A stretch of 14,699 nt of DNA from NCBI GenBank assembly GCA_027117675.1, contig JAJAYM010000159.1, positions 1 through 14,699 on the forward strand. The letters are read 5' to 3'. The position numbers were made by a program, and so were the translations under genes. The DNA is from Actinomycetes bacterium. Its GTDB lineage: Bacteria; Actinomycetota; Actinomycetes; JAHEKZ01. The notes under the pieces are model-generated. The model was not told where the DNA came from. It saw only the letters and a program-made list of their open reading frames with translations, and did no database searches. This document shows, piece after piece, positions 7,556 to 13,263 of this stretch (positions are counted from its first letter, which is position 1; every line of letters begins with the position of its first letter).

Positions 7556-7903
7556 ATGCTGACCCTGGCGATGGCCAGCCGGGCGCTCTGGGACGACATC
7601 GGCGGCGACGAGCAACGGGTGACCGGCGACTGGCAGGTGGCCCATGTAGCCTCGCTCACCGGGCACGCTGAACTGGCCTTGGACTTTGCGGCCGCGGCCT
7701 TTGAACGGGCGGCCGGGGCTGGCGTCCCACTGTGGCTGAAGGCATCGAAGTGTGAGGGATTGGCCAGGGCCTATGCGGCCGCAGGCCATCAGGCCGAGTG
7801 TTCCGCGTGGACGGTTAAAGCTCGGGAACCACTCGAGCAGGTAGCCGACGCCGAGGATCGTGCGGTAGTCGAAGGACAGCTGGCGACCCTTACGCGTGGG
7901 TAG
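7556..7903 (+). CDS. Small helical protein of unknown function (possibly TPR-like)
   Basis: This 115-aa protein is rich in Ala, Glu and Leu and is predicted mostly helical by eye. Two segments resemble repeat helices: 'GDWQVAHVASLTGHAELALDFAAAA' (residues about 24-48) and 'LWLKASKCEGLARAYAAAGHQAECSAWTVKARE' (about 59-91). The latter has the 'A..YAAAG' spacing of tetratricopeptide-like pairs. There is no signal peptide and no membrane segment. The ATG at 7556 has GAGG four bases upstream, and an in-frame stop at 7547 prevents a longer start in this frame. Another ATG at 7525, in a different frame, follows a TACTGT -10-like box, so an N-terminal frameshift is conceivable. It is divergent from betB and convergent with menF, with only 11 bases between the two stop codons. 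I assign no function; its G+C-rich codon use and intact frame argue that it is real. Confidence 0.65.
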   Translation: MLTLAMASRALWDDIGGDEQRVTGDWQVAHVASLTGHAELALDFAAAAFERAAGAGVPLWLKASKCEGLARAYAAAGHQAECSAWTVKAREPLEQVADAEDRAVVEGQLATLTRG

Positions 7904-7914
7904 TTCGGGGTGGT

Positions 7915-9153
7915 TCAGCGAGACTCGAGGGCCTCGCGTATGGCCAGCAGCTTGGTCTGCGACTCCGCGAGTTCGTCAGCGGGCACCGAACCTTCGACGA
8001 TGCCGCAACCTGCGTACATCCGCAGGCTCCGTGCGTCGTGCGGGTCGATCTGAGCGCACCTGAGCGCGATGCCGAATGCGCCGTCCCCGCGTGAGTCGAT
8101 CCAACCCACTGGTCCCGCATAGCGTCCGCGGTCCATGTCCTCAAGTTCTCTGATCAGGTCGCGGGCCCGGCCGGTAGGGGTCCCGCAGACCGCAGCGGTG
8201 GGGTGCAGTGATGCGGCGAGATCGAGAGCTGACTCGCCGTTGGCGAGGCGTCCGGTGATGTCGGTCTGAAGGTGCTGCACGTTGGCAAGCCGGACGACCT
8301 CGGGCGCACGCGGCACCACGAGGTCGGAGCAAAACGGTCCGAGCGCGTCCGACACTGACCGCACGGCGAGCTCGTGCTCGACGCGATCCTTGTCGGACGC
8401 CAAGAGGTCAGCCGCATGCTGGGCGTCGACAACCGCGTCGCTTCCGCGCGGCGTCGTGCCGGCGAGAACTCGTGAGACAACGTGGTCTCCAGTGCGTCGG
8501 ACCAGCAGTTCTGGGGTCGCACCGATCAAACCGTCGATGGCGAAGGTCCAACAACTGGGATAGGTGCGCGAGAGTGGGCCGAGCAAGGCTCGTGCGTCGA
8601 GGTCGTGCTCGGTGCTGGCGACGAGATCGCGGGCGAGTACCACCTTGTCGAGCGAGCCACTTTCGATGCGCTCCACGGCCGCGGCGACTGCCGCCTCGTA
8701 CCGAGCGGACGTGACGTAGCCGTCGCTGTAGCGGATCTGGCCAGCTGGGCGAACAGGTGGTGGGTCACTAAGCGCCGGCTCGTTGGCCCCGATGGTGGTA
8801 ATCCACGCGGCGCCGTCGCGGCGTCCGACGATGATGTTGGGGACGATCATTACCGAGCTGGCGGGGCCGTCGTCGAAGGTGAACGACCCGAAGGCGACCG
8901 GCCCAGAACCCGGCACGTGTACCTGGTCGTCGATGTCGAGGGACGCCACCAGCTCGCGCCACCACTGCGCGGCCTGCCTGAAGCGGTCCGTGCCCGAGAT
9001 CGTGAGTCGGGCGGCTTCACCCCAGGCCGCGAATCCGTCGGTGCCCCGTGTCCAGGCGATGACCTGGTCGTCGGGCAGCGTGTCGAGCAGGGGCCCAGGG
9101 TCTGCGACGGGAACCGAGCGCGCAACGGTTCGGGTACGGGCCGTGGTGCTCAC
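7915..9153 (-). CDS. menF: Isochorismate synthase (menaquinone pathway)
   Basis: This 412-aa enzyme should isomerise chorismate to isochorismate, the first committed step of menaquinone synthesis. Its C-terminal two thirds carry the chorismate-utilising fold: 'LDKVVLAR' (168-175) with Lys170 as the expected general base; 'GATPELLV' (211-218); 'LAGTTPRG' (230-237); Glu260 in 'KDRVEHELAV'; 'HLQTDITG' (294-301); 'LHPTAAVCGTP' (316-326); 'RYAGPVGWID' (344-353); and 'GCGIVEGS' (382-389). The N-terminal part is less conserved, as is usual in the family. Salicylate or siderophore-type EntC is the main alternative. The menG gene next to it and the nuo genes nearby favour the menaquinone role. The GTG start at 9153 follows TAGGCT by eight bases with no Shine-Dalgarno, which suggests a leaderless message. 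It is divergent from menG. Confidence 0.88.
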   Translation of the reverse strand: MSTTARTRTVARSVPVADPGPLLDTLPDDQVIAWTRGTDGFAAWGEAARLTISGTDRFRQAAQWWRELVASLDIDDQVHVPGSGPVAFGSFTFDDGPASSVMIVPNIIVGRRDGAAWITTIGANEPALSDPPPVRPAGQIRYSDGYVTSARYEAAVAAAVERIESGSLDKVVLARDLVASTEHDLDARALLGPLSRTYPSCWTFAIDGLIGATPELLVRRTGDHVVSRVLAGTTPRGSDAVVDAQHAADLLASDKDRVEHELAVRSVSDALGPFCSDLVVPRAPEVVRLANVQHLQTDITGRLANGESALDLAASLHPTAAVCGTPTGRARDLIRELEDMDRGRYAGPVGWIDSRGDGAFGIALRCAQIDPHDARSLRMYAGCGIVEGSVPADELAESQTKLLAIREALESR

Positions 9154-9161
9154 AAGAGTTC

Positions 9162-9167
9162 AGCCTA
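9162..9167 (-). promoter_or_regulatory. Candidate -10 box of menF, likely leaderless
   Basis: On the minus strand TAGGCT ends eight bases before the menF GTG codon, so transcription would begin at or next to the start codon. Leaderless GTG/ATG messages with a TAnnnT box at this distance are common in actinobacteria. No Shine-Dalgarno sequence precedes this GTG, which fits. I see no convincing -35 box. Confidence 0.4.
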
Positions 9168-9256
9168 GGCGGGGTTCGTCGCGTCGGCTCATCGACCGGT
9201 CCATTCTGGTCTCCCCCGCTGAGGCGGGCTACGGACAAGGGCGGCAGACTTCTGCT

Positions 9257-9952
9257 GTGAATCGCGCCGACCTCGCCAAGCAGCCCCGGGAAGTTGCTGC
9301 GATGTTCGACGGCGTTGCCTCCAGGTACGACCTCACCAACGATGTCCTGTCACTGGGTCAGGACAGACAGTGGCGCCGCGCCGTCATTGCTGCCGTTGAC
9401 GCCCGGCCTGGTGAGCGAGTGCTCGACCTGGCAGCAGGTACGGGGACGTCGTCGGCGCCCTTTCACGAGCGGGGGGCGTTTGTCGTCCCGTGCGACTTCT
9501 CGCAGGGGATGCTCGCAGTCGGCAAGCAGCGTCGACCGGATCTGGCCTTCGTGGCCGGCGACGGATTGCGACTGCCCTTCGCCGACGCCAGCTTTGACGT
9601 GGTGACCATCTCGTTCGGCCTGCGGAACATGCACGACACCGAAGCCGGGCTCGCCGAGTTGCTGCGTGTGACGCGTCCAGGTGGTCGGCTGGTGGTGTGT
9701 GAGTTCTCCCACCCTGCATGGCCGCCCTTCCGGGCGGTGTACGTCGAGTACCTGATGCGGGCGCTGCCGCCCGTTGCCCGCGCGGTGGCCAGCAACCCCG
9801 AGGCCTACGTCTACCTGGCCGAGTCGATCAGAGCCTGGCCGGACCAACCGCGCCTCGCTGGGCTCCTGCAGCGCGCCGGGTGGCGAGCAGCGGCTTGGCG
9901 CAACCTCTCAGGGGGCATCGTGGCCCTGCACCGCGCAACCGCCCCCGCCTGA
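9257..9952 (+). CDS. menG: Demethylmenaquinone C-methyltransferase
   Basis: This 231-aa SAM-dependent enzyme performs the last methylation of menaquinone synthesis (UbiE/MenG family). UbiE signature 1 is 'YDLTNDVLSLGQDRQWRR' (24-41). The SAM-binding motif I is 'VLDLAAGTGT' (55-64), 'GDGLRLPFADASFDVVTISFGLRN' spans 101-124, and signature 2 is 'RVTRPGGRLVVCEF' (137-150). The C-terminus 'SNPEAYVYLAESIRAWPDQ' to 'WRNLSGGIVALH' is nearly the mycobacterial sequence. The open frame extends far upstream on the antisense of menF. The GTG at 9257 begins 'VNRADLAKQPREVAAMFDGVA', where homologues start, although its Shine-Dalgarno is weak (AAGG lies about 17 bases upstream). It is divergent from menF across a 103-bp spacer and is followed six bases later by a large inverted-repeat element. 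Confidence 0.93.
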   Translation: MNRADLAKQPREVAAMFDGVASRYDLTNDVLSLGQDRQWRRAVIAAVDARPGERVLDLAAGTGTSSAPFHERGAFVVPCDFSQGMLAVGKQRRPDLAFVAGDGLRLPFADASFDVVTISFGLRNMHDTEAGLAELLRVTRPGGRLVVCEFSHPAWPPFRAVYVEYLMRALPPVARAVASNPEAYVYLAESIRAWPDQPRLAGLLQRAGWRAAAWRNLSGGIVALHRATAPA

Positions 9953-9958
9953 CCCGTT

Positions 9959-10098
9959 TGGGTGCAACGTCACGTTCCTTACGAGTGACGTACTCAACGC
10001 CCTAGTCACGAACGTGCCGTCAACGGAGAATCTCAGGTCCGGGCCCTGTTGAGTAGGCGATTCCTTCGTCACACGAACGCAACGTGACGTTGCACCCA
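9959..10098. repeat. 140-bp nested inverted-repeat element (MITE-like or structured RNA)
   Basis: The outer arms are perfect 18-base inverted repeats: TGGGTGCAACGTCACGTT at 9959-9976 and its reverse complement at 10081-10098. Inside them lie further nested pairs: GTGACG 9985-9990 with CGTCAC 10067-10072, and TACTCAAC 9991-9998 with GTTGAGTA 10048-10055. Small hairpins in the centre are CACG/CGTG (10007-10016), CCGT/ACGG (10017-10026) and GAGA/TCTC (10026-10034). The element fills most of the spacer between menG and the geranylgeranyl reductase. I see no open reading frame of interest and no clear flanking duplication. It could be a miniature inverted-repeat transposable element, a structured RNA or mRNA 3' end, or a cluster of binding sites, since ACGTCA/TGACGT occurs three times. 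The symmetry is certain; the nature is not. Confidence 0.75.
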
Positions 10099-10139
10099 GA
10101 AGACGAGGAGGCCGGGGTGGGTGCCGCGCTACCCCTGCA

Positions 10140-10169
10140 TTGTCGGAATCGCGGGGTTGCGAATAGACT
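10140..10169 (+). promoter_or_regulatory. Candidate promoter of the reductase-nuo operon
   Basis: TTGTCG at 10140-10145 and TAGACT at 10164-10169 are separated by 18 bases and resemble actinobacterial housekeeping -35 and -10 boxes. The start point would fall near 10176, giving a leader of about 55 bases to the GTG at 10231. The predicted Rex operator begins just after the -10 box, so it would cover the transcription start. Confidence 0.5.
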
Positions 10170-10177
10170 TGTGTCGC

Positions 10178-10195
10178 TCGTGAATGCTTTCACAA
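10178..10195. promoter_or_regulatory. Predicted Rex (NADH/NAD+ redox sensor) operator
   Basis: The sequence is TCGTGAATGCTTTCACAA. Compared with the Rex consensus TTGTGAA-N4-TTCACAA, 13 of the 14 defined positions match; only the second base differs (C for T). The core GTGAA-TGCT-TTCAC is a perfect palindrome. It overlaps the predicted transcription start of the reductase-nuo operon. Rex in Streptomyces is known to control respiratory genes including nuo, so both sequence and location fit. Binding by a different palindrome-reading regulator cannot be excluded. Confidence 0.6.
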
Positions 10196-10230
10196 AGTCG
10201 ATCTCCCCCAGGTTCAGCCGAGGATGTCCC

Positions 10231-11511
10231 GTGCCGCTCCCGACCAGCGACCGCAGCGCCGACGTCATCGTCGTCGGTGCCGGCCCAGCCGGCTCGGCGA
10301 CGGCCTTCCACCTGGCGCAGGCCGGCCTTGACGTCTTGCTGCTGGAGAAGACCGCATTTCCCCGCGAGAAGGTTTGTGGTGACGGGTTCACGCCGCGGGC
10401 GGTCAAGCAGATCCTGGCCATGGGAATCGACCCCAGCCCCGCGAACGGCTGGATCCGCAATCAGGGACTTCGCATCATCGGTGGCGGGATGCGCCTCGAG
10501 CTTCCGTGGCCAGACCTTGCATCGTTCCCCGACTATGGGCTGGTCCGCACCCGTGAAGACTTCGACGAGATCCTGGCCAGCCAAGCACAGAAGGCGGGAG
10601 CCCGCCTCCACGAACGCACGGCAGTCATCGGTCCGGTGCTCGACGCGCTGGGCCGCATCGTTGGCGTGTCCGCTCGGACCTCCGACGCCGATGGCCGTCA
10701 GGGTGACGAGGTCGAGTTCAGGGCACCGCTCGTCGTGGCCGCTGACGGCAACTCAACGCGGCTGTCTCTGGCCATGGGCATACCCAAGCGTGACGATCGT
10801 CCCATGGGTGTGGCCGTCCGCACCTACTACACCAGCCCCCGGCACGACGACGACTGGCTTGAGTCATGGCTCGAGCTCTGGGACGGTGACCGACTGCTCC
10901 CCGGCTACGGCTGGATCTTCGGCGTCGGCGACGGCACTGTGAACGCGGGCCTTGGCATCCTCAACTCGTCAACGGCCTTCGGCAAGGTCGACTACAAAGA
11001 CCTGCTCCGGCGCTGGCTCGACACCACACCGGAAGAGTGGGGCCTCCGCGAGGAGAACCGCACCCAACCGATTCGCGGAGCAGCCCTTCCCATGGGGTTC
11101 AACCGGACGCCGCACTACACCCGTGGGCTCGTGCTCGTCGGCGACGCCGGCGGCATGGTCAATCACTTCAACGGCGAGGGGATTGCCTACGCCATGGAGT
11201 CGGGGGCGATGGCGGCCCAGGTCATCGTTCAGGCGCTCGGACGCCCGACGACTGACGCTCGTGAGCGCGCGCTTGAGGGCTATCCCGCCGCTCTCAAGGA
11301 CGCCTACGGCGGCTACTACACCTTGGGGGGGGTGTTCGTGAAGGCGATCGGAACCCCGAACGTGATGAAACTCGCGACCCGCCACGGCCTTCCGCACCCG
11401 ACGCTGATGCGCTTCACTCTGAAGTTGTTGGCTAATCTCACCGATCCCCGTGACGGAGACGCCATGGACAAGGTGATCAACGCGCTCACGAAGGTGGCTC
11501 AGGCGGCGTGA
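10231..11511 (+). CDS. Geranylgeranyl reductase family FAD-dependent oxidoreductase
   Basis: This 426-aa flavoprotein probably saturates double bonds in the isoprenoid side chain, in actinobacteria typically of menaquinone (the MenJ-type role) or of other polyprenyl compounds. It has an N-terminal Rossmann motif 'DVIVVGAGPAGS' (11-22). The family 'FPREKVCGDGFTPRAV' element follows (about 43-58), then 'VVAADGNSTRLSLAMG', 'GYGWIFGVGDG' (225-235) and the second FAD motif 'LVGDAGG'. The next motif reads 'VNHFNGEGIAYAMESG', with His312 where the family normally has Pro (PxxGEGI). The frame is open from 10084, but the GTG at 10231 has GAGG seven bases upstream and begins just before the conserved fold. 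It lies downstream of menG and 109 bases upstream of nuoA, as in Streptomyces-type genomes. The exact substrate is inferred from context. Confidence 0.88.
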   Translation: MPLPTSDRSADVIVVGAGPAGSATAFHLAQAGLDVLLLEKTAFPREKVCGDGFTPRAVKQILAMGIDPSPANGWIRNQGLRIIGGGMRLELPWPDLASFPDYGLVRTREDFDEILASQAQKAGARLHERTAVIGPVLDALGRIVGVSARTSDADGRQGDEVEFRAPLVVAADGNSTRLSLAMGIPKRDDRPMGVAVRTYYTSPRHDDDWLESWLELWDGDRLLPGYGWIFGVGDGTVNAGLGILNSSTAFGKVDYKDLLRRWLDTTPEEWGLREENRTQPIRGAALPMGFNRTPHYTRGLVLVGDAGGMVNHFNGEGIAYAMESGAMAAQVIVQALGRPTTDARERALEGYPAALKDAYGGYYTLGGVFVKAIGTPNVMKLATRHGLPHPTLMRFTLKLLANLTDPRDGDAMDKVINALTKVAQAA

Positions 11512-11531
11512 CCGGCGCCCACGACCCCACC

Positions 11532-11560
11532 CTGGACCGCATCGCCAGCGGCCCTAGGAT
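11532..11560 (+). promoter_or_regulatory. Weak candidate promoter ahead of nuoA
   Basis: A TAGGAT box at 11555-11560 lies 16 bases after TGGACC (11533-11538) in the 109-bp spacer between the reductase and nuoA. The start would be about 50 bases upstream of the nuoA GTG. The -35 match is poor, and nuoA may simply be transcribed from the promoter ahead of the reductase. Confidence 0.25.
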
Positions 11561-11620
11561 CATTGGCGATCCGTGGCCCAACGCTCGGCTCGGCGCAGGA
11601 CGCGAAGGGAGCGGCTCGCA

Positions 11621-12568
11621 GTGAATCCGATCGTCCCGATCCTCTTCCTCGCAGTGCTCGCTTTCGGGTTCGCCGCGTTCTCGATCGTGGCCGGGTCCCT
11701 GTCGGGGCCAAGGCGCTACAACCGGGTCAAACTTGACGCCTACGAGTGCGGCATCGATCCGACGCCGCAGCCGATCGGGGGAGGCCGTTTCCCGGTTAAA
11801 TACTTCCTGGTCGCCATGCTCTTCATCTTGTTCGACATCGAGATCGTCTTCCTCTATCCATGGGCGGTCGCCTTCGACCAACTGGCGATCTTCGGCCTCA
11901 TTGAGATGCTCCTGTTCATCGTCACCCTCGGCGTTGCGTATGCCTATGTGTGGCGTCGTGGGGGGCTGGAATGGGACAAGCCCATTCGCCAAGCCAACGC
12001 AGGAGGAACCTCCGTGGGTCTTGAGGAACAACTGCCGAGCGGTTTCCTGCTCACGTCCGTCGAGACGTTCGCCGGCTGGGCGCGCTCTGGTTCGCTCTGG
12101 CCGGCGACGTTCGGTCTGGCCTGTTGCGCCATTGAGATGATGGCGACTGGTGCAGGGCGCTATGACTTGGCTCGGTTTGGAATGGAGGTATTCCGCGCGT
12201 CGCCGCGGCAGGCTGATCTGATGATCGTTGCTGGACGCGTCAGCCAGAAGATGGCTCCGGTGCTTCGCCAGATCTACGACCAGATGGCCGAGCCGAAGTG
12301 GGTCATCTCGATGGGTGCTTGCGCATCCAGTGGGGGCATGTTCAACAACTACGCGATCGTCCAGGGTGTCGATCACATCGTCCCCGTTGACATTTATCTT
12401 CCCGGCTGCCCTCCTCGTCCCGAGCAGTTGATGGATGCCATCATCAAGCTGCACGAGCAGATCAAGAACGAGAAGCTCGGCGCCCAGCGCACCGAGTGGC
12501 AGCGCAACTTCGAGGCATCCGCTCTGACGGCGGTTCCGACCAGCGACATGAAGGGTCTGCTCAGGTGA
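11621..12568 (+). CDS. nuoA: NuoA reading through in frame into NuoB (NuoA-NuoB fusion of complex I)
   Basis: Residues 1-119 are NADH-quinone oxidoreductase subunit A. It has three membrane helices (about 4-25, 60-82 and 88-111), the cytoplasmic loop with 'YECGIDPTP' (Cys43) near the quinone site, 'FDIEIVFLYPWAV' (71-83), and the usual end 'YAYVWRRGGLEWD'. Homologues stop at or near that Asp. Here the next codon is AAG (11978-11980), and the frame continues through 12 more residues, across the nuoB Shine-Dalgarno, and into nuoB without a stop, giving 315 aa. The GTG start at 11621 has AAGGGAG nine bases upstream. The C-terminus of NuoA faces the cytoplasm, where NuoB docks, so a fused protein is sterically plausible. 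A single-base stop loss or a sequencing error (TAG to AAG or TAA to CAA) would give the same picture. Subunit identity is certain; the fusion is what the sequence says. Confidence 0.85.
   Translation: MNPIVPILFLAVLAFGFAAFSIVAGSLSGPRRYNRVKLDAYECGIDPTPQPIGGGRFPVKYFLVAMLFILFDIEIVFLYPWAVAFDQLAIFGLIEMLLFIVTLGVAYAYVWRRGGLEWDKPIRQANAGGTSVGLEEQLPSGFLLTSVETFAGWARSGSLWPATFGLACCAIEMMATGAGRYDLARFGMEVFRASPRQADLMIVAGRVSQKMAPVLRQIYDQMAEPKWVISMGACASSGGMFNNYAIVQGVDHIVPVDIYLPGCPPRPEQLMDAIIKLHEQIKNEKLGAQRTEWQRNFEASALTAVPTSDMKGLLR
12001..12006 (+). promoter_or_regulatory. Strong nuoB ribosome-binding site inside the nuoA reading frame
   Basis: AGGAGG lies seven bases before the GTG at 12014, a consensus Shine-Dalgarno at good spacing. 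Its presence shows that nuoB was, or still is, translated separately, even though the upstream nuoA frame now runs through it. Separate NuoB could be made by internal initiation alongside the fusion. Confidence 0.75.
12014..12568 (+). CDS. nuoB: NADH-quinone oxidoreductase subunit B (internal start)
   Basis: This 184-aa subunit carries iron-sulfur cluster N2, the last electron carrier before the quinone in complex I. The four cluster ligands are visible: the adjacent pair Cys37-Cys38 in 'TFGLACCAIEMM', Cys103 in 'MGACASSGG' and Cys132 in 'YLPGCPPRPE'. The stretch 'GRYDLARFGMEVFRASPRQADLMIVAGRVSQKMAPVLRQIYDQM' is typical of the family. Length and both termini ('VGLEEQLPSGFLLT' and 'MKGLLR') match actinobacterial NuoB. 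The GTG start is supported by AGGAGG seven bases upstream. It is in the same frame as nuoA with no intervening stop, so this entry gives the independently initiated product. It overlaps nuoC by four bases (GTGA). Confidence 0.9.
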   Translation: MGLEEQLPSGFLLTSVETFAGWARSGSLWPATFGLACCAIEMMATGAGRYDLARFGMEVFRASPRQADLMIVAGRVSQKMAPVLRQIYDQMAEPKWVISMGACASSGGMFNNYAIVQGVDHIVPVDIYLPGCPPRPEQLMDAIIKLHEQIKNEKLGAQRTEWQRNFEASALTAVPTSDMKGLLR

Positions 12569-13263
12569 GCGAGCACAAGGCCACTCCCGAGGTCGTTCCG
12601 GCTGGGACGCCAACGATGGACGTCGTCGACGTCAGGGCGGGGATGTTCGGGGTCAGCGACGGGGGAGACACATCTGGCTTTGGCGGACTCGTGCGGGCTG
12701 TTGCGCTCTCGCCAGCGGCGAACCGACCCTACGGCGGCTGGTTCGACGCTGTTGCGGATGCACTGGAACGGGCATACCCGAAGTTTTCTGAAGCGATTGA
12801 GAAGGTGGTCGTCGAGCATGACGAACTCACCTTGCACATCAGGCGTGAGCACCTGCGCGATGTCGCTCAGGTGCTCCGTGATGATTCGGCGCTGCGCTTT
12901 GAGATGTGCATTGGGGTCAGCGGGGTGCACTGGCCAGGCGATGCTGGTCGCGAGCTGCACGCGGTCTACCCACTGCTGTCGATCACGCACAACCGACGAC
13001 TCAAGCTCGAAGTCTCTTGCCCCGACGCAGACCCGCACGTTCCGTCTCTCTACTCGGTCTACCCGAGTAATGACTGGCACGAGCGCGAGACCTACGACTT
13101 CTTCGGAATCATCTTCGACGGACATCCCTCGCTGTCTCGCATCCAGATGCCCGACGACTGGTCTGGCCACCCCCAACGCAAGGACTACTCGCTCGGCGGC
13201 ATCGCCGTCGAGTACAAGGGCGCCGAAATCGCACCGCCGGACGAGCGGAGGGCCTACTCCTGA
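12565..13263 (+). CDS. nuoC: NADH-quinone oxidoreductase subunit C
   Basis: This 232-aa peripheral-arm subunit (30-kDa type) packs against NuoB and NuoD near the quinone site. The family signature is clear at 172-208: 'HERETYDFFGIIFDGHP' followed by 'LSRIQMPDDWSGHPQRKDY'. An N-terminal extension of about 55 residues (Pro/Gly/Asp-rich, then 'VRAVALSPAANRPYGGWF') precedes the conserved part, as in other actinobacteria. The GTG start overlaps the nuoB stop as GTGA, which indicates coupled translation. An open frame from 12496 exists, but it lies wholly inside nuoB and shows no homology. NuoC and NuoD are separate genes here, unlike the fused NuoCD of E. coli. Confidence 0.93.
   Translation: MSEHKATPEVVPAGTPTMDVVDVRAGMFGVSDGGDTSGFGGLVRAVALSPAANRPYGGWFDAVADALERAYPKFSEAIEKVVVEHDELTLHIRREHLRDVAQVLRDDSALRFEMCIGVSGVHWPGDAGRELHAVYPLLSITHNRRLKLEVSCPDADPHVPSLYSVYPSNDWHERETYDFFGIIFDGHPSLSRIQMPDDWSGHPQRKDYSLGGIAVEYKGAEIAPPDERRAYS

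Noticed and set aside
9211..9228. Small hairpin CCCGC-TGAG-GCGGG upstream of menG considered as an attenuator
   Set aside because: The stem is only five base pairs with no U-tract or leader peptide, so the evidence is too weak.
8783..9256. Upstream extension of the menG frame by 158 codons
   Set aside because: The extra part lies opposite menF and across the spacer, with no similarity to methyltransferases. The family's N-terminus begins at the GTG at 9257.
10084..10230. 49-residue N-terminal extension of the reductase from ATG 10084
   Set aside because: It starts inside the inverted-repeat arm and crosses the promoter and Rex site. GAGG before the GTG at 10231 and family alignment support the shorter protein.
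11486..12613. Long open frame (375 codons) on the minus strand opposite nuoA-nuoB
   Set aside because: It is antisense to two certain complex I genes. Its translation is rich in Arg, Pro, Glu and His with no recognisable domain, as expected for a shadow frame in high-G+C DNA.
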